Assembly (NCBI GenBank): GCA_903859265.1
Contig: CAIOLZ010000255.1
Location: 1-8,098, forward strand
Length of the DNA: 8,098 nt
Direction of reading: 5' to 3'
Source of the DNA: an uncultured beta proteobacterium
Lineage (GTDB): Bacteria > Pseudomonadota > Gammaproteobacteria > Burkholderiales > Burkholderiaceae_C
Position 1 is the first letter of the stretch. Each line of letters starts with the position of its first letter. Both the position numbers and the translations under genes were made by a program. Below the pieces are notes generated by a model. The model worked only from the letters and a program-made list of their open reading frames with translations, did not search any database and was not told where the DNA came from. Shown here piece after piece: positions 6,964 to 8,098 of this stretch.

Positions 6964-7755
6964 ATGAACTTGTGGAACAGGGTTTGGCTGTTGGCTTGGC
7001 TGGTTGGCTGGATTGGCTTGGCGCATGCGCAAACGGTCCAAAAAACGGTGGACATTCCCACCCGAGCCGGGGTTACCCAAAGGTTTTTGTTGCTGACGCC
7101 TGCTGCGCCAAAAGCCGCCGTGATTCTGATGGCAGGTGGCAATGGCGGACTCCAGATCGACTCGAACGGTTCAATGCGGTGGGGAGGCAACAATTTTCTG
7201 GTGCGGACACGGCAAATGTTTGCCGACCAAGGATTTCTGGTCGCGGTGGTGGACGCGCCCTCGGACCGCCAGGGTGGGCCGTTTCTGTCGGGATTCAGGC
7301 AAACGCCCGAGCATGTTGAAGACATCAAATCCGTCATTGCATGGATTCGGACGCAGTCAGGGTTGCCGGTCTGGCTGGTGGGAACCAGCCGCGGCACGCA
7401 GTCTGCGGCCTTTGTAGGCATCGCATTGTCGGGTGCCGGCGGCCCCGACGGGTTGGTGCTGACATCGTCTATTCTGGTCGATCCAAAAGGCCGATCGGTG
7501 AACGCGATGCCGCTTTCAGAGCTGCATATTCCGGTACTCGTGGTGCACCACGAGCAGGACGGCTGCAAGCTGTGTCCGTTCCAGGAAACCGGCACCCTGA
7601 TGGAGCAATTAACCAACGCGCCACGCAAAGAACTGTTGTCCATCAAAGGCGGAGACAGCTTTGGCGATCCCTGCGAGAGCAGGGCACACCACGGCTTCAA
7701 TGGGCTCGATTCGCAGGTTGTGGCGCAAATGACGGAGTGGATGCTTCGAAATTGA
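6964..7755 (+). CDS. Secreted alpha/beta-hydrolase-like protein
   Basis: This is a probable periplasmic or secreted serine hydrolase (263 aa) of unknown substrate. The N-terminus is a good Sec signal peptide: a basic residue at 6, a Trp/Leu-rich hydrophobic core at 7-20, and an A-H-A cleavage site before Q23. The alpha/beta-hydrolase features are in the right order: a nucleophile elbow G-T-S-R-G at 140-144 with S142, a strand then H-H-E-Q-D199 as the likely acid, and H242-H243-G-F near the C-terminus as the likely catalytic histidine. A glycine-rich M-A-G-G-N-G-G segment at 56-62 probably forms the oxyanion region. C201 and C204 (CxxC), together with C237, lie close to the proposed acid and histidine and could form a disulfide in the periplasm. 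It sits after a 77-bp gap and has no evident functional tie to the sugar operon. The fold call is good; esterase, acyl hydrolase or peptidase cannot be told apart. Confidence 0.82.
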   Translation: MNLWNRVWLLAWLVGWIGLAHAQTVQKTVDIPTRAGVTQRFLLLTPAAPKAAVILMAGGNGGLQIDSNGSMRWGGNNFLVRTRQMFADQGFLVAVVDAPSDRQGGPFLSGFRQTPEHVEDIKSVIAWIRTQSGLPVWLVGTSRGTQSAAFVGIALSGAGGPDGLVLTSSILVDPKGRSVNAMPLSELHIPVLVVHHEQDGCKLCPFQETGTLMEQLTNAPRKELLSIKGGDSFGDPCESRAHHGFNGLDSQVVAQMTEWMLRN

Positions 7756-7779
7756 CAGGGCTTGCGTTAAAGTAAATCC

Positions 7780-8098
7780 ATGACCACATCCAATTTGGTA
7801 GCCGGCGGCAGGCCGTTTGCGCGAATTCAAAAGTTTCATCCCGAGTTGACTGCGCTGCGGCGCGATTTGCATGCCAACCCGGAGCTGGGATTTCAAGAGG
7901 TTTACACCGCACAGCGGGTGATTGAAGCACTCAAGGTGTGTGGTGTTGATGCGCTGCACACGGGTATCGGGAGGACGGGCGTCGTGGCACTGATTCAAGG
8001 CAGCCAAAACGTTGCGGAAGGTACGGCCCCAAAAATGATAGGCCTGCGCGCCGACATGGATGCGTTGCCGATGGCAGAGTTGAATGGCTTTGGCTGGA
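7780..8098 (+). CDS. M20-family metallo-amidohydrolase (hippurate hydrolase-like), 3'-truncated
   Basis: The first 106 residues of a zinc- or manganese-type amidohydrolase/deacylase run off the right edge. Two family hallmarks can be seen: L-R-R-D-L-H-A-N-P-E-L-G-F near residues 26-38, and L-R-A-D-M-D-A-L-P-M near 89-98. These match the M20D group (hippurate hydrolase, N-acyl-amino-acid or indole-acetyl-amino-acid amidohydrolases), which cleave N-acyl amino acids in the cytoplasm. The remaining metal ligands and the dimerisation domain lie beyond the window. The ATG at 7780 is 24 bp after the hydrolase stop, so the two genes may be co-transcribed. The SD is weak (AAAG at 7769-7772). Members of this family are often present in several copies in Burkholderiales, so the precise substrate is not inferable. 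Confidence 0.9.
   Translation, partial: MTTSNLVAGGRPFARIQKFHPELTALRRDLHANPELGFQEVYTAQRVIEALKVCGVDALHTGIGRTGVVALIQGSQNVAEGTAPKMIGLRADMDALPMAELNGFGW

Noticed and set aside
6801..7700. Long minus-strand open frame of 299 codons antisense to the end of GH2 and the secreted hydrolase
   Set aside because: It opposes two genes with clear motifs (N-R-K-G; G-T-S-R-G and a signal peptide). Its own translation has no recognisable domain and an irregular Cys/Pro/Ser-rich composition typical of a shadow frame.
7752..7757. Perfect TTGACA as a -35 box for the M20 gene
   Set aside because: It spans the stop codon of the hydrolase gene. A -10 box at 16-18 bp spacing would fall on the ATG at 7780, and no TATAAT-like hexamer is there, so it is probably chance.

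Overview
The window looks like a stretch of a proteobacterial chromosome, most likely from a betaproteobacterium of the Burkholderiales (Comamonadaceae-like). This rests on protein flavour, a moderately high GC content and tight gene packing. It is an inference, because there is no rRNA or other marker gene to test it. All eight supported genes lie on the + strand.

Positions 1-6886 hold one compact carbohydrate-uptake and breakdown operon, cut by the left edge. In order, it encodes: the C-terminal part of a periplasmic sugar-binding protein; a MalK/UgpC-type ATPase; two CUT1-type inner-membrane permeases; a 406-residue soluble protein with a terpenoid-cyclase/prenyltransferase-like repeat motif; and a 624-residue glycoside hydrolase family 2 enzyme. 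Gaps are very short or negative: 11 bp, a 4-bp overlap, 2 bp, 23 bp, and a 23-bp overlap. The genes are therefore almost certainly co-transcribed and partly translationally coupled. The transporter would bring a small glycoside or oligosaccharide into the cell intact. The GH2 enzyme, which has no signal peptide, would then split it in the cytoplasm. The GH2 keeps nearly all the active-site residues of E. coli beta-glucuronidase, including the N-x-K motif that contacts the uronate carboxylate, so a uronic-acid-containing substrate is the leading guess. The toroid-like protein between permease and hydrolase is the least understood component and the best candidate for something new.

Positions 6887-6963 are a 77-bp spacer that ends the operon. 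After it come two genes with no obvious link to sugar uptake: a secreted alpha/beta-hydrolase with a complete-looking Ser-Asp-His triad (6964-7755), and the first third or less of an M20-family metallo-amidohydrolase (from 7780, cut by the right edge). No transcriptional regulator, RNA gene, mobile element, CRISPR array or long repeat was seen, and no stretch over 300 bases lacks a gene.
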